Shown: positions 24,608-33,605 of the stretch, piece after piece
Numbering within the stretch: the first letter of the stretch is position 1
Layout: the number at the start of each line of letters is the position of its first letter
NCBI RefSeq assembly: GCF_000381085.1
Contig: NZ_KB905899.1
Location: 558,001-622,000, forward strand
Length of the DNA stretch: 64,000 bases
Reading direction: 5' to 3'
From: Thiomicrorhabdus arctica DSM 13458
GTDB lineage: Bacteria; Pseudomonadota; Gammaproteobacteria; Thiomicrospirales; Thiomicrospiraceae
Program-made: the position numbers and the translations under genes
The notes under the pieces: generated by a model
What the model was told of the DNA's origin: nothing
The model's input: only the letters and a program-made list of their open reading frames with translations
The model's database searches: none

Positions 24608-26554
24608 ATGACAGAAAGTACCACACACACTAAGACCGTCCAAAAGCCACTACTGACCATTGACGATGTGATGGGAGCTGAAGGTAAGCTTGCCGAGTTA
24701 GTTGATGGTTATCGACCAAGACAATCACAAATAGATATGTCTTATGAGATACAGGGGCTTATCGAAAAAGAGGGTACCTTATTAGCTGAAGCAGGAACGG
24801 GTACAGGCAAAACATTTGCCTACTTAGTGCCATCGTTACTGTCTGGTAAAAAAATTATTGTCTCTACGGCGACGAAAACATTACAAGAACAATTAGTACA
24901 AAAAGATTTACCGATTCTTTTTAAAGCTTGTGGGATCCCAGGTAAGGCAAAGATTCTGAAAGGGCGTGACAATTATGTCTGTCCCCAACGTCTTGAAATT
25001 ACCGAAACGGCAGAGCAACACAGTCGTGAAGATTGGAAAAAGTTAGCACTGATTCGCGAATGGGTCGAGGGGAAAAGTCTCACTGGGGATAAGGCCGAGT
25101 TAGATGCTGTGGCGGAAGATGACCCGATATGGAAAAAAGTGTGTGCACGTTTAGAATTTTGTCAGGCCGCAGAATGTAATGTTGATTCAGGTTGTTTCTA
25201 CCCAAAGGTGAAACAGCAAGCTTCAGAGGCACTCGTATTGGTCGTAAATCATCATCTTTTTTGTGCAGACTTATCGTTGCGTGAACAAGGGTTTGGTGAG
25301 TTATTACCAAATGCAGACGTTTACATCTTTGATGAAGCACATCGATTACCGGATATTGCTGCGCAGTTTTTGGGCTTTTCCATTACGCGAAGTCAATTAG
25401 ATGAATTGGTTCGCGATGTTAAACAGGCGCAGAAAATTGAGTCGCCCGAATCTAAATCTATTTCAGATCAAGCGACACATTTGGCAGAACAAATTAAACT
25501 TCTAAATGAATCTCTCGGCAAGTGGGAAAAGCGTTGGACATGGGAGCAACTCGAATCTGAAAAAGCTTTTCATTTAGTCATGAAGCGCTTTCTGGATAGT
25601 TTATCTTTTTTGGTTGAAAACTTAAAAGCAGTGGCGGAGCGCGGTAAACAAATAACGGCAGTTTATAAAAGAGCCAAGGACTTTGAATCACAATTTAAAG
25701 ACTGGTTGAACAGCAAGTCTGAGAATAAAATTCGTTGGATTGAATCTTCTCAGGCACGGTTTAAACTAAATTTAACCCCGTTAAGCGTCGCTGATCCCTT
25801 TAGTCGTCAAAGAGAGTTAATAGGCGGCAGTTGGTTATTTACTTCAGCAACATTAAGTGTACACAATAACTTCAGTTACTTTGCAAATCGCCTAGGGTTA
25901 GGAGAGTCGCAAACGAGTCACTGGGACAGTCCTTTTGATTATCCAACACAAGGGGTCGTTTATCACCCCATTGGCCTACCTGAACCTCGTAGTGAAGATT
26001 ATGTAAAAGTTTGTTTGCGTGCAGCCTGGCCACTTCTAAAAGCAAGTAAAGGTTGTGCCTTTATGTTGTTTACCAGTCATAGAGCCTTGCAGGAAGCCCG
26101 TGCCATTATGGAACGACATTGGGAAGGGACGTTATTAGTCCAAGGAGATTTACCTAAATTAACGCTTTTGGAACGTTTTAAAACCACCGATAATGCGGTT
26201 CTATTAGGAACCAGCAGTTTTTGGGAGGGTGTTGATGTTAAAGGGGATGCTTTAAAATTGGTGATGATTGACCGCATTCCATTTGCTCCTCCTGATGATC
26301 CAATCGTTCAAGCCAGAGAGGCCTTTTTAAAAGAAAAGGGCTTAAATGGGTTTGCGCACTTTCAATTGCCAGAGGCGGTTATGGCTATGAAACAGGGGTC
26401 CGGCCGATTGATTCGCGATGTGACTGATAAAGGGGTTTTGATGTTGTGTGATCCTCGATTGTCATCCAAAAGTTATGGGAAGACGATTCGAGACAGTTTG
26501 CCAGATTTTCCTTGGGTGTATGATGTTGAATCAGCCATCGATAAACTAAAGTAA
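24608..26554 (+). CDS. yoaA: ATP-dependent DNA helicase, DinG/YoaA family
   Basis: This is an XPD-like superfamily 2 helicase of DNA repair. Walker A is AEAGTGTGKTFAYLVP and Walker B the DEAH box in YIFDEAHRLPDIA. Four cysteines between motifs I and II (in YVCPQ, LEFCQ, AECN and SGCFYP) fit the iron-sulfur cluster site. C-terminal motifs include SFWEGVDVKGD and MKQGSGRLIRD, the latter the arginine-finger motif VI. I prefer the ATG at 24608 (648 residues); an in-frame ATG at 24590 would add six residues. YoaA is chosen over DinG on length and lack of an exonuclease domain. Confidence 0.88.
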   Translation: MTESTTHTKTVQKPLLTIDDVMGAEGKLAELVDGYRPRQSQIDMSYEIQGLIEKEGTLLAEAGTGTGKTFAYLVPSLLSGKKIIVSTATKTLQEQLVQKDLPILFKACGIPGKAKILKGRDNYVCPQRLEITETAEQHSREDWKKLALIREWVEGKSLTGDKAELDAVAEDDPIWKKVCARLEFCQAAECNVDSGCFYPKVKQQASEALVLVVNHHLFCADLSLREQGFGELLPNADVYIFDEAHRLPDIAAQFLGFSITRSQLDELVRDVKQAQKIESPESKSISDQATHLAEQIKLLNESLGKWEKRWTWEQLESEKAFHLVMKRFLDSLSFLVENLKAVAERGKQITAVYKRAKDFESQFKDWLNSKSENKIRWIESSQARFKLNLTPLSVADPFSRQRELIGGSWLFTSATLSVHNNFSYFANRLGLGESQTSHWDSPFDYPTQGVVYHPIGLPEPRSEDYVKVCLRAAWPLLKASKGCAFMLFTSHRALQEARAIMERHWEGTLLVQGDLPKLTLLERFKTTDNAVLLGTSSFWEGVDVKGDALKLVMIDRIPFAPPDDPIVQAREAFLKEKGLNGFAHFQLPEAVMAMKQGSGRLIRDVTDKGVLMLCDPRLSSKSYGKTIRDSLPDFPWVYDVESAIDKLK

Positions 26555-26639
26555 TAATGATCAATACCTTATGACTGTTTGTTATAAAGCTCTCATAGTG
26601 CAATGAAGACCATGGTTCGATTAACATTGGAATAAAAGA

Positions 26640-27401
26640 ATGTCAAAAACGATTTTAGCAGTAGAAACATCCACTGCGGCTTGCTCGGTAGCTTTAATTT
26701 ATCAATCAAAGCTTTATCAACGCTATGAGGTATTGCCACAGAAACATGCACATCGCTTACTGGAGATGGTCAGTGAGGTGATGGATGAATCTAAGCTTAA
26801 TGGCTCTTCGATCGATCTATTAGCGTATGGAGAGGGTCCAGGAGCTTTTACGGGTGTTCGCATTGCTGCTGGTGTTATACAAGGGTTAGCCCTTGGTTGG
26901 GATAAGGCGGTTGTGGCAGTCTCTTCATTGGAAGCGATGGCTGAAAGTGTCTTAACGACTCAGCGGCAGGTTTTTTTGGAAAATGGCGACCACGACAATG
27001 TCGGGCAACCTGAGATAACTTGGTGTGCCATTATGGATGCTCGAATGAAGGAAGTTTATCTGCAATCAGGTGTTTATAATAGCCAGACAGGCTATCTTAA
27101 GTCCGACTCGATTGAATTGCTCTCACCAGAAGCGGCTGAGGCACGTATTGTCGATCTTGGTGCTGAATGTATTGGGTTGGGCGATGTACAAAAAGAGTAT
27201 CCAGGCCTGGTAGAATTGTTTTCAGATTGGACGGATACTTTGCCTTCTGCGACATCGATTGCAAAATTAGCTTTGAACTCTCAGCAAGAGGCTAAACATC
27301 TCGCTGAGAAAGTGCCTGTTCCACTTTATCTACGTAATCATGTTGCAGACACCATTGCGGAAAGAAAACTTAAAAGAGTTAATAATGCAGTCGAACAGTA
27401 A
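26640..27401 (+). CDS. tsaB: tRNA threonylcarbamoyladenosine synthesis protein TsaB
   Basis: TsaB is the structural partner of TsaD in t6A37 modification of ANN-decoding tRNAs. The actin-like N-terminus ILAVETSTAACSVALI, HAHRLLEMV and YGEGPGAFTGVRIAAGVIQGLAL are all family hallmarks. Length is 253 residues, longer than the 231 of E. coli, with some insertion near residues 108-120. A GGAA ribosome site precedes the ATG. It follows the yoaA-like helicase by 85 bp; yoaA and tsaB are also close neighbours in E. coli. A near-perfect palindrome copy at 27200 encodes Y-P-G-L-V. Confidence 0.95.
   Translation: MSKTILAVETSTAACSVALIYQSKLYQRYEVLPQKHAHRLLEMVSEVMDESKLNGSSIDLLAYGEGPGAFTGVRIAAGVIQGLALGWDKAVVAVSSLEAMAESVLTTQRQVFLENGDHDNVGQPEITWCAIMDARMKEVYLQSGVYNSQTGYLKSDSIELLSPEAAEARIVDLGAECIGLGDVQKEYPGLVELFSDWTDTLPSATSIAKLALNSQQEAKHLAEKVPVPLYLRNHVADTIAERKLKRVNNAVEQ
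27200..27211. repeat. Palindrome copy 5 (11/12), inside tsaB
   Basis: TCCAGGCCTGGT; the 10-bp core is intact. It is read in frame as P-G-L. Confidence 0.85.
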
Positions 27402-27618
27402 ATATTCATTCTTTGTAAAGAGAGTGAGTACTTCTTTTAAAAGTTTAAAACAGCATTGATTCTAAACATTTCAGACGAGTTGCTTAAAAAACAAGCAGAG
27501 TAAGAGAAGCGTAAGACTTTGTTAGCTTTTTTTAAGTTAAACTTTTATTACACACAATTTTATCCACACCTTTTGTGCATAAAATGACTCATCATTACGT
27601 TATATTTGGAGCGAATAC

Positions 27619-28065
27619 ATGGCAACTTACAAGCATATTTTGATCGCGATAGATTTTTCAGAGAACAGTGATCGAGCTTTAAAGAAGGCATTGCAGTTAG
27701 CGGCTGAATCTCAAGCTAAAATAGAACTTATTCATGTAGTTGATATTCCAATATATCCAGTATTGGAAGACTTGGCGGTGATGGGGATGCCAGGACTTTG
27801 GGATGATGAAATTGCCACGAAATTAATGGCGCTTTCAACAGATAAACTAAAACAGATAGCAGATGAATATGGTATTACCAATTATAAAACGGTTGAAGGA
27901 ATACCCAGTTCTGAAATAACGGTAATTGCTAACTTGAATAAAGCCGATTTGATTGTGATGGGGTTTCATGGATTGTCTGGTTTAAGGACATTAATCGGTT
28001 CTACGACCCATTCGGTTATCAATAATGCACCCTGTGATGTCTTGGCCATTAAGTTGGATTGTTAG
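27619..28065 (+). CDS. Universal stress protein, UspA family
   Basis: This 148-residue single Usp domain begins YKHILIAIDFSENSDRALKKA and ends with the ATP-binding loop MGFHGLSGLRTLIGSTTHSV, which fits G-x2-G-x9-G-S/T. It should therefore be an ATP-binding member. A GGAG ribosome site lies upstream of the ATG. It is flanked by 217 bp upstream and stands as a separate transcription unit. The specific stress it answers cannot be read from sequence. Confidence 0.92.
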   Translation: MATYKHILIAIDFSENSDRALKKALQLAAESQAKIELIHVVDIPIYPVLEDLAVMGMPGLWDDEIATKLMALSTDKLKQIADEYGITNYKTVEGIPSSEITVIANLNKADLIVMGFHGLSGLRTLIGSTTHSVINNAPCDVLAIKLDC

Positions 28066-28144
28066 GGTTTATTGACGTTATATTTTAAATTAATCAACAA
28101 GATTAAGTGTTTGAGAAGTTTAATATTAAATAGGAATCACTCTT

Positions 28145-29017
28145 TTGAAAATACAATTAGTCACCACTCAAATTTTATTAAAAGCGTTGCTGGTCATGAG
28201 CTTGACTCTTCTTTCTAATCAAGCTTTCGCCGACTCATTTAGAGTCGGTGAAACCGTATTTATTGCCTATCCTGCTGGCAACATTAAGGACGATGCTTTT
28301 ATTATAGGTAAGATTCAAGGTATCAACGATGATGGCGATTATCAGATATCTGTGCTTGATTTTGTAGAGGGGCATGATTATGGTCTTTCTTGTGTGCCCA
28401 TGATTAAAAAAGAAAACTCGCAAGCTGTCGTCTCTGAATATGGGCAGGGTTGGGATCTATGGCAGGATACGACAACCTTAGAAAAAGAAAAATTAGACTA
28501 TTTGGTTTCTAAAGCCGATGTCATGAAGCTCGGCAAAGGTAAGCGCTTATTTATTGAACGTAATAATCTGTATATTGTTTTTGGGCGTTGGAAATCAGAT
28601 GCCCCTATGTTAACGGTTGACCGGTTAACGAGGGCTGAGCAAGAAGCTGCGAGTAACCAGATGGAAGGGTTATTACCCGCACTGGCCTTGGTTAAGTTGC
28701 ACAGATTGAGCTTTTATGATGAATATGGCCGTCCAAAACAACCATTTGAGACCATTGCACCATTAAACAAAGCATTGTCATCGGTGTTAGAGCTCTTTTC
28801 TAGAAATAAGATGTTGCAGCAGGTCTGGATGTCGCATGACCGAGATTGGACTAAAATTTCCAAAGATATGCAGACTTACTTTTTAGTTGAAGCGATTGAT
28901 AAAATTGTTGCAGATGCAACGAAACAGCAGTATCAAGAGGGTGTTGAACAAGCTGGTGAGCATGCCTTAAACACCCTAAAGTCTTATTTGTCTCAATTGA
29001 AAAGAGATCCTGCTTGA
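28145..29017 (+). CDS. Predicted periplasmic protein with an SH3-like N-terminal domain, unknown function
   Basis: This 290-residue protein starts at a TTG with AGGA upstream. A signal peptide of about 30 residues ends at NQAFADS. The next 60 residues (RVGETVFIAYPAGNIKDDAF, then GKIQGINDDGDYQISVLDFV) look like a small SH3/Tudor-like beta barrel. The remainder is helical and charged, with a repeated Gln/Glu-rich C-terminus. I do not recognise a family. It follows uspA by 79 bp and converges with a cytochrome gene. Confidence 0.65.
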   Translation: MKIQLVTTQILLKALLVMSLTLLSNQAFADSFRVGETVFIAYPAGNIKDDAFIIGKIQGINDDGDYQISVLDFVEGHDYGLSCVPMIKKENSQAVVSEYGQGWDLWQDTTTLEKEKLDYLVSKADVMKLGKGKRLFIERNNLYIVFGRWKSDAPMLTVDRLTRAEQEAASNQMEGLLPALALVKLHRLSFYDEYGRPKQPFETIAPLNKALSSVLELFSRNKMLQQVWMSHDRDWTKISKDMQTYFLVEAIDKIVADATKQQYQEGVEQAGEHALNTLKSYLSQLKRDPA

Positions 29018-29141
29018 TGCTTGAATACACTTCGCAAAAAAAACGAGGATGGTATGGGATATCCAAGTCGATTCACTATGCCGTGTTTGAGTTAAATAAG
29101 GATAGAAGAAGTTATAAATGACTGCATTAAGGTAGGAGTAG

Positions 29142-29165
29142 CGCGAGATGAGTGAGAATCTCGCG
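29142..29165. repeat. 8-bp inverted repeat between convergent genes
   Basis: CGCGAGAT (29142-29149) and ATCTCGCG (29158-29165) pair around an 8-nt loop. It sits between convergent 3' ends and may act as a terminator, but neither strand has a T run. Confidence 0.45.
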
Positions 29166-29191
29166 AATCCGTTCAAGAACGTTGAAATGAT

Positions 29192-29467
29192 TTATTTAGG
29201 GTGATGATAATAGGTATCATTTAGGTAGTCGGCCAACTGCTCAACTTCATCCTCAAACATTCCCGTATTGAGGTTGTCACTACAAAACTGCACCTTTTTG
29301 ACTAGCTTAGGATAAGTATCCGTTACTTTAGGATTATATGGCTTGGCAGTATGGCAGCTCATACAATTTGCTGACTTGTGAAGTTCTGCACCTGGATGCT
29401 CTTCAGCTAATGCAACTTGCGAAGTCATTAGTAATGCGCCGGTGAGAGAGAATGTCAATTTTTTCAT
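29192..29467 (-). CDS. Small monoheme c-type cytochrome
   Basis: A 91-residue precursor has a signal peptide to about residue 21 (MTSQVALAEE) and a CMSCH heme-attachment site at residues 35-39. The distal ligand is probably Met70 in NTGMFEDEVEQLADYLND, which resembles the end of class I cytochromes c. An extra cysteine at residue 62 is unusual for a periplasmic cytochrome and may form a disulfide. A GGAG site precedes the ATG. It diverges from ycaO. Its electron partners are unknown, though a role in sulfur or nitrogen respiration would be reasonable. Confidence 0.82.
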   Translation of the reverse strand: MKKLTFSLTGALLMTSQVALAEEHPGAELHKSANCMSCHTAKPYNPKVTDTYPKLVKKVQFCSDNLNTGMFEDEVEQLADYLNDTYYHHPK

Positions 29468-29611
29468 GGTGTCTCCTTAATAAAGTAGTTTATGAGAGTT
29501 ACTTATTCATTTTACTGATTTTATTGGAAAATCTTAATCAAAAATCACATTGCTATCGTTGAATAAATTTATATAAGCAATGACTAATATTAATATAGGG
29601 TATTTTAAAAT

Positions 29612-31333
29612 ATGAGTGAGCTAACGTATATCAAAGGTAAGGATGCCTGTTTAGAAGCTTCTATTACAAATATGCAGACCATTTTACAGGCAGCAGGTTT
29701 TGATATTGTTGAAGCATCTTGGTTAAATCCTGTCGCCAATGTTTATTCTTTGCACATCCATGATGCACGTTGTCCTGGTTTGTTTACAAATGGTAAGGGT
29801 ACTAGCCGTAAAGCCACCTTAGCAAGTGCTTTAGGTGAATATTTAGAGCGCCTTGCAACGAATTATTTTTTTTCAGATTACTGGTTAGAGACAGAGGTTG
29901 ATCAGGCTAAAAATACCTGGCTCTATTACCCAGATGAAAAACAATTTTCAGAAGTAGACATTCGCGACTCTTTATCACCAGAATTATGGTCATTCTATGA
30001 TGCTAACGATGAGCTTGAATTTGTTGATTTATTGAGCTTTAACGATAGTCAAAATGTAGCCCGTTCAGTGCGAATGAAAAATGTTCATACTGAAGAAAAT
30101 GTTTATTTTCCGATGAATCTTTTCAGTAATTTATATGCCAGTAATGGTCTTTCTGCAGGTAACACAGCGACTGAAGCACAAGTGCAAGGATTGTCTGAAA
30201 TTTTTGAACGTTGGGTCAAAAATAAGATCATGCGTGAAAATATCTGCCTGCCCGAAGTTCCAAACAGTGTTGTGCAAAGTTATCCTGAAATCGTCAAAAT
30301 GATAGAAGGCTTAAAGCAAGAGGGCATTGCGGTTTCAATTAGAGACGGGTCCTTGGGCGGAGAATTTCCTGTCATCAGTGTGATTTTATTTGAACAGAGT
30401 TCAGGGCATTGTTTTGCCTCCTTTGGTGCCCATCCAATGTTTGAAGTGGCCTTAGAGCGCACTTTGACAGAATCGTTACAAGGTCGACAACTAGGTCATT
30501 TGGATGGCTTTCAAACCCCCGTTTTTGATGAATTTATCGTCGCAGAAGATGAGAATATTGAGAATCACTTTATTGATTCTAGTGGACTGATTCATGCACA
30601 TTTTGTCTCCGATAATGCTGATTTTGATTTTGTGCATTGGGATTTTTCGGGCTCCACTGATGCTCAGTGGTCTCAGTTGTGTGACAAGGTTCAGGCGCAG
30701 GGCTGTTCCGTGTATGTGGCAAACTATAATCATTATGGTTTTGAGGCGTGCCGGATTGTGGTCCCAGGTATGTCAGAAATTTATCCAACGGATGAGTTAA
30801 TTGAAAGTAATCAAAATACCGGTCGTTTATTACGGGAGCAGTTGCTGGCTTTACCAGAGACTTTAGACTACACCGCTTTGGTTGATTTGATTGATGATTT
30901 AGGCTTGAGTGATCATCAGGGAGTGGCCTCTTTAATTGGTTTAATGCCTGATCCTAAAAGCTTCTGGGCAGAATTGAAAATAATAGAATTGAAGTTTTGG
31001 TGCTATTTGGCAGCGAAAGATTATGTCATGGCATTGGAAAATCTTGAGGATGCTTTGTGTTTTGTCTCCCCGACCAATGCCTGGCTTGTGTCCTATAGAG
31101 CATTGCAGTTCGCGTTACAAATGACTGCTGAAGATGTGAAAAATAGGCATTCAATGGTTTGTTTATTTGGGGAAGCGTTAACTGACCAGGCCTGGTCGAA
31201 TATAGAAGGTTCCGAAGTTTTCTGGGGTCAACCTCTAGGACTGGCGATCTTTCTGTCAAGTCAAAGACATCAGGCCTTATTACAGATATATCAGCAGACT
31301 CAAGCTGTGAAGCGCAAAGCCTTTAGTCAGTAA
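29612..31333 (+). CDS. ycaO: YcaO protein (ribosomal protein S12 methylthiolation accessory factor)
   Basis: This 573-residue protein matches E. coli YcaO (586) throughout. The ATP-grasp-like YcaO core includes GKGTSRKATLASALGEYLERLATNYFF, NGLSAGNTATEAQVQGLSEIFERW and SLQGRQLGHLDGFQTP. The C-terminal 150 residues are a helical repeat region. In E. coli it is linked to beta-methylthiolation of S12 by RimO. No precursor peptide or partner cyclodehydratase gene adjoins it, so a peptide natural-product role is unlikely. A perfect palindrome copy near residue 524 encodes DQAWS. Confidence 0.9.
   Translation: MSELTYIKGKDACLEASITNMQTILQAAGFDIVEASWLNPVANVYSLHIHDARCPGLFTNGKGTSRKATLASALGEYLERLATNYFFSDYWLETEVDQAKNTWLYYPDEKQFSEVDIRDSLSPELWSFYDANDELEFVDLLSFNDSQNVARSVRMKNVHTEENVYFPMNLFSNLYASNGLSAGNTATEAQVQGLSEIFERWVKNKIMRENICLPEVPNSVVQSYPEIVKMIEGLKQEGIAVSIRDGSLGGEFPVISVILFEQSSGHCFASFGAHPMFEVALERTLTESLQGRQLGHLDGFQTPVFDEFIVAEDENIENHFIDSSGLIHAHFVSDNADFDFVHWDFSGSTDAQWSQLCDKVQAQGCSVYVANYNHYGFEACRIVVPGMSEIYPTDELIESNQNTGRLLREQLLALPETLDYTALVDLIDDLGLSDHQGVASLIGLMPDPKSFWAELKIIELKFWCYLAAKDYVMALENLEDALCFVSPTNAWLVSYRALQFALQMTAEDVKNRHSMVCLFGEALTDQAWSNIEGSEVFWGQPLGLAIFLSSQRHQALLQIYQQTQAVKRKAFSQ
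31185..31196. repeat. Palindrome copy 6 (perfect), inside ycaO
   Basis: ACCAGGCCTGGT, read in frame as D-Q-A-W in the C-terminal helical region of YcaO. Confidence 0.95.
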
Positions 31334-31341
31334 TGTTTTTT

Positions 31342-31364
31342 AGCGCCTTTTTTGTAAAGGCGTT
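31342..31364. terminator. Weak hairpin between ycaO and the DUF481 gene
   Basis: AGCGCCTTT and AAAGGCGTT pair around TTTGT with one wobble. Neither side carries the expected downstream T tract, so its activity is uncertain. Confidence 0.35.
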
Positions 31365-31420
31365 AGCTGACTGAAATGCTTTAGTGCTTGATGACTCTGA
31401 TGGCTTTATTTTAAGGGGTA

Positions 31421-32164
31421 TTAAAAGTCATAGATCAACGTTAAAAGAGTTTGAGTATCGGTCTTTTTTGCTCCCGTTGCTGGGCTATCGTTATGTCGGT
31501 ACTTATAACTCGCTTTAAGGTTCATATGGTCAGCAACCTTAACTTTGAATCCAGTATTGCTTTCAATGGTGGTTTGCTGAGTACCTTTTAAGTAGGTAAT
31601 GTCTTGTAGAAATGCCACTTGAGCATTGATTTGATGCGTTAAATCAACCTTTAAACGCAAGGCTGTTTGGCTCTGATCATTCTCAATGACATCATTAGTA
31701 TAACTTGTAGTCTGTTGGGCTATACCTGCTTCACCAATCAACTTGGTGGATTCATTTTTAAAGAGCTGTTTACCTAAACCTAACGAAAGAATGCTTTCTA
31801 ACTCAATGCCGGCAAAACGATTTTTTTCGAGTTTCCCGCCCACAAAACTGTAATAGTTACGCTCCGGATTGTAATAACGATTGTACTGAACATCGATTAA
31901 ATAACGCTCTTCTGTTTGCACCTTGTTTTCAGATTTATAGTTGGCTTCAAATTTAGATTGAAGTTCATAATGGGTTTGGTTGTAGTTAAGTTTCAGTGCA
32001 GTAAAGAGGCTTGTGCTTGTAGTATTCCCACTATTGTCTGTAAATCCAAGCTCTCCTGATCCATTAAGCCCTAACGCCGGATCTGCTGCTAGGCTAGTGA
32101 ATGAGGTTAGCGAAACGCTGATGAGGGTGAATGTTTTGAGTAGGGTCTTGGCTTGCATGGACAT
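31421..32164 (-). CDS. DUF481-family outer-membrane protein
   Basis: A 247-residue precursor has a signal peptide ending near FTSLAADPA. The mature chain shows alternating hydrophobic residues of a beta barrel and the family pattern GELGFTDNSGNTTSTSLF, KNRFAGIELESILSLGLGKQL and a terminal TQTLLTLIYDF. The last residue is Phe, the outer-membrane sorting signature. It resembles E. coli YdiY, a salt-associated DUF481 protein. It stands alone, convergent with ycaO. Its function is not established. Confidence 0.85.
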   Translation of the reverse strand: MSMQAKTLLKTFTLISVSLTSFTSLAADPALGLNGSGELGFTDNSGNTTSTSLFTALKLNYNQTHYELQSKFEANYKSENKVQTEERYLIDVQYNRYYNPERNYYSFVGGKLEKNRFAGIELESILSLGLGKQLFKNESTKLIGEAGIAQQTTSYTNDVIENDQSQTALRLKVDLTHQINAQVAFLQDITYLKGTQQTTIESNTGFKVKVADHMNLKASYKYRHNDSPATGAKKTDTQTLLTLIYDF

Positions 32165-32528
32165 TTCCTTTCTTGTAAGGGGTTGATGTTAAGTCTTTCA
32201 GTGGTAAGGTTCGAATCACGTACAGCAAGGCATTTAGACACTCTATAGAATAGAGTTAAGCGTATTCTCAAAAAATACGGTAACGTTTCAAATTAGCCAG
32301 AATTAAAATTTCATAATGGTGGCAAATTCACGTTACTTTGAATGTCTTCAGAATTCATTGTTGGTATCTAAATGAAAGGACATGAGACGAGACCGTTTCA
32401 ATAAAAGCTTAGTTTAATAAATTTATAGTGAAAAAACATGCCATTTTATACACAACAAACACAAGTTTGCTAAAATAGACTTAATTTTTCACTCAATACA
32501 ATACAATACAATGGAAGACGGAAGCAGA
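32165..32528. other. 364-bp divergent spacer between the DUF481 gene and accA
   Basis: This AT-rich spacer must hold promoters for both genes. A short palindrome, ACTCTAT-AGA-ATAGAGT, lies at 32240-32256, and three tandem copies of the 5-mer ATACA lie at 32495-32509, just before accA. A TAAAAT near 32472 could be a -10, but I cannot pair it with a convincing -35. Confidence 0.5.
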
Positions 32529-33485
32529 ATGAAACTTGATTTTTTAGATTTTGAACAACCCATTGCGGAACTAGAAGCGAAAATTGATGAGTTACGTCAT
32601 TTAGATGGTGGAGATATGAATCTTTTACAGGACATTGCATCACTTGAAGAGAAGCGCAAGAATCTAACTGAGTCGACATTTAAAAAGCTAACCGATGTTC
32701 AAATTGCAAAAGTCTCACGTCACCCACAACGCCCTTATGCTTTAGACTACATTGCAGAGGTTTTTACCGACTTTAAAGAGTTGCATGGCGATAGGGCTTT
32801 TGCAGATGATGAAGCCATCGTTGCTGGTTTAGCACGTTTAGAGGGGCAAGCTGTTATGGTCATCTCTCAACAAAAAGGCCGCGATACGAAAGAAAAAATT
32901 CGCCGTAATTTTGGTATGCCGCGACCAGAAGGCTATCGTAAAGCTCTGCGTTTGATGAAGATGGCGGAGCGTTTTGGTTTACCGGTCGTTACTTTTATTG
33001 ATACGCCGGGTGCGTACCCTGGAATCAATGCAGAGGAACGTGGACAGAGTGAAGCGATTGCGAGAAATTTGATTGAGATGGCCGAGTTAAAAGTGCCTAT
33101 TATCTGTACAGTCATTGGGGAAGGTGGCTCTGGTGGCGCTTTAGCCATTGGTGTGGGTGATGTGACCATGATTATGGAATATGGTACCTACTCTGTTATT
33201 TCACCTGAAGGGTGTGCGTCTATTTTATGGAAAAATGCTGCGAATGCGGCCGATGCTGCTGAAGCCTTAGGGATTACAGCAAAACGCTTGAAAACTCTAG
33301 GGTTAGTGGATGAGATTATTCCTGAGCCATTGGGTGGTGCGCATAGAGACCATAAGCTTGCCGCCTCCAATTTAAAAGCATCACTGATTTCTCAAGTAAA
33401 TCGTCTGAAAGATATACCTGTTGAAACCTTGGTGGAAACGCGTTATCAGCGTTATATGGACTACGGAAATTTCGAACTTTCTTAA
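32529..33485 (+). CDS. accA: Acetyl-CoA carboxylase carboxyltransferase subunit alpha
   Basis: AccA pairs with AccD to carboxylate acetyl-CoA in the first step of fatty-acid synthesis. I start it at 32529, giving [20 protein letters not shown], the standard family N-terminus, with GGAAG upstream; the ATG at 32511 would include that ribosome site. The length becomes 318 residues, against 319 in E. coli. Conserved stretches are [42 protein letters not shown] and [15 protein letters not shown]. It precedes tilS, as in many gammaproteobacteria. Confidence 0.97.
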   Translation: MKLDFLDFEQPIAELEAKIDELRHLDGGDMNLLQDIASLEEKRKNLTESTFKKLTDVQIAKVSRHPQRPYALDYIAEVFTDFKELHGDRAFADDEAIVAGLARLEGQAVMVISQQKGRDTKEKIRRNFGMPRPEGYRKALRLMKMAERFGLPVVTFIDTPGAYPGINAEERGQSEAIARNLIEMAELKVPIICTVIGEGGSGGALAIGVGDVTMIMEYGTYSVISPEGCASILWKNAANAADAAEALGITAKRLKTLGLVDEIIPEPLGGAHRDHKLAASNLKASLISQVNRLKDIPVETLVETRYQRYMDYGNFELS

Positions 33486-33605
33486 TCAAGTACGTCTTTT
33501 CATACTCTCTGCTCTAAAGACTGAATGTTTGAGTCTTTACGCGGAGATTAGCACGGAGTTTACAACTAGAATGCTTCGTGAATCTCTTATTGTTTCTCCT
33601 ATCCA

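Noticed and set aside
30594..30800. Overlapping frames inside ycaO on both strands
   Set aside because: They lie wholly within a conserved gene, lack ribosome sites and encode low-complexity or basic peptides.
29612..31333. A YcaO-based peptide natural-product cluster
   Set aside because: The protein matches the E. coli YcaO housekeeping form over its full length. No precursor peptide, dehydrogenase or transporter gene lies next to it.
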